DNA from: Anodontia alba
Taxonomy: Eukaryota; Mollusca; Bivalvia; Lucinida; Lucinidae
Direction: 5' to 3'
Length of the DNA stretch: 64,000 bases
Assembly: GCA_964016985.1 (NCBI GenBank)
Contig: OZ024823.1
Coordinates: 108,054,476-108,118,475 of the forward strand
Of this stretch, positions 63,023 to 64,000 are shown piece after piece. A program made the translations under genes and the position numbers. Under the pieces are notes generated by a model. It was not told where the DNA came from and made no database searches. It saw nothing but the letters and a program-made list of their open reading frames with translations. The first letter of the stretch is position 1; every line of letters begins with the position of its first letter.

Positions 63023-63459
63023 AGCTGGGGTGAGTTGCATAAGGAAAGCGCTTTCATGTAGCGCTCTGTAGCGATTTGTCCTTGCTATGCAACGGTCTGT
63101 TTGTTTGGAGCGCTTTTTAAAATGTCTGCCAAAATGACACGATTTTCAAACTAGGAATTGCTCGTAAAAACTTGCTTCAACGATTGGTTTTTGTGTTCTA
63201 TGGTCATTTCTGCACAATGCACATCGTCTAAGGACAATAAAATAAATTAGAAACATTTCATCTCTTAAAACGGACACTGACTACGTCGAGCGCCGCCATT
63301 TTGTTTTGTCTCGTTGCTATGCAACAGTCTGTTTCAGATAGCGAGTCAGCTCCGAACACAGTTACAAAGTGCTACGAAGCGCTTTTTGGTAACGTACCGT
63401 TGCATTGCGAAGCGCTACAAAGCGATCTGTAACGCTCGCCTTATGCAACTCGTCCCTGG
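63023..63459. mobile_element. Palindromic-end element P inside family H
   Basis: 'ggggtgagttgcataaggaa' at the left pairs with 'ccttatgcaactcgtccctgg' at the right. Subterminal AGCGCT/AGCGATCTGTAACGCT blocks are repeated. The interior has no ORF. Confidence 0.65.
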
Positions 63460-63623
63460 TTAGATACTGCATGTCCTTACTAGAAAAGTTAACATTTTGA
63501 CCACTATCAAGCATGTTAAGCTAACAATGCTTTGAACAACTGGGCCCAGGCATTTCAACAGTTTTACCTCTGAAAGTCATCTGAGAATAAGGCCCTAAGG
63601 CTATTACAAAGATTTTAAGTATC

Positions 63624-63930
63624 GTTTGTTTGTGTTGAGGTTTTACGGCCCAGTCAACACAATGGGGTCATGTTGAGCGCGGTCAGTTTACCTAACCACA
63701 CATTTACTGGGCAGGCTTAGTCCTCTAAGCGGTTAACCAGTATTGTGCACATTCTTTCGCCAGAAACTGACAACTGCCCTTCTTGAATCAGTGGAAGGGA
63801 GAGAATGACCTTAGAAAATATTTCATGATCAATTTCCACGAAAGAATGTTGCCGACCGTGGCAGGGGTTGAACCCGCGACCTCCTGGTCTCCAGTCGGAC
63901 AGTGCATCCAACTGAGCCACCGAGGCCGGT
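63624..63930 (-). mobile_element. SINE S1, minus, best-preserved copy
   Basis: Tail 'tttgtttgtgttgaggtttt' with 'acggcccagtcaacac', body 'tcctctaagcggttaaccag', reversed B box 'caggggttgaacccgcgacc' and A box 'gcatccaactgagccaccga'. Confidence 0.9.
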
Positions 63931-64000
63931 TTAAGTATGGTATGTGACCTTGACTTTGGTTGGCATCAGCAACAGCAAAATAATGTCAAATGATCTTTAT

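Larger units (their letters stand above)
62212..63549. mobile_element. MITE family H copy 5, duplicated core, ~1-kb insertion
   Basis: Left terminus 'agggcccagttgttcaaaac' at 62212, right terminus 'gaacaactgggcccagg' near 63549. The hairpin core occurs twice in tandem (about 62300-62357 and 62370-62428). After 'cctgtaaatt' the H sequence is interrupted and resumes near 63470 ('atactgcatgtccttactag'). Confidence 0.8.

Overview
The window looks like nuclear DNA of an invertebrate animal, most likely a bivalve mollusc. The taxon is inferred from the mix of repeats, not from a marker gene. The DNA is AT-rich, protein-coding sequence is sparse and split by GT..AG introns, and most of the 64 kb is mobile-element sequence. 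I see no operons, prokaryotic genes, viral genes, rRNA genes or functional tRNA genes.

Genes. The best-supported host gene runs on the minus strand through roughly the right-hand half. Four exons (47133-47073, 33103-32968, 30854-30651, 29019-28960) have proper splice sites and join in frame. They encode a Gly/Tyr/Gln/Ser-rich protein with RGG boxes and [G/S]Y[G/S] motifs, ending in a Pro-Arg tail, as in the low-complexity tails of hnRNP/FET-type RNA-binding proteins. Its 5' part is uncertain: 60645-60550 is compatible in phase with exon 47133, whereas 58017-57962 is compatible only with a direct join to exon 33103. At the left end, a TATA-less promoter-like segment (1376-1500) precedes a 17-codon upstream ORF and a 96-codon ORF (1532-1822) with a mitochondrial-presequence-like N-terminus. 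Two weak plus-strand candidate exons lie at 14.75 and 15.3 kb.

Mobile elements. (1) A 1,284-bp mariner element (17841-19124) with about 29-bp terminal repeats carries a D,D34D transposase broken by four in-frame stops and sits at a TA inside a palindromic MITE. An older, different mariner fossil (9200-10995) is split by two insertions. (2) The 3' end of a non-LTR retrotransposon lies at 33246-33870. (3) Many hairpin MITEs are present, in at least a dozen families by termini. Four families (A, B, C, N) are bounded by TTAA, as piggyBac-type elements are, and several abut through one shared TTAA. (4) Several tRNA-derived SINE families and one 5S-like segment occur. (5) At least nine Helitron-like elements carry arrays of about 150-185-bp repeats. 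In six of them a short 5' motif is the reverse complement of the same element's own 3' hairpin arm.

Layout: 0-3 kb promoter and candidate gene; 3-11 kb MITEs, SINEs and the mariner fossil; 11.7-14.4 kb array T1; 14.5-17.4 kb relatively unique DNA; 17.6-19.15 kb nested mariner; 20-28.5 kb dense MITE/SINE mosaic; 28.8-60.6 kb the RGG-protein gene, with introns filled by arrays T2-T10 and MITEs; 61-64 kb MITEs, a composite nested element and a SINE.
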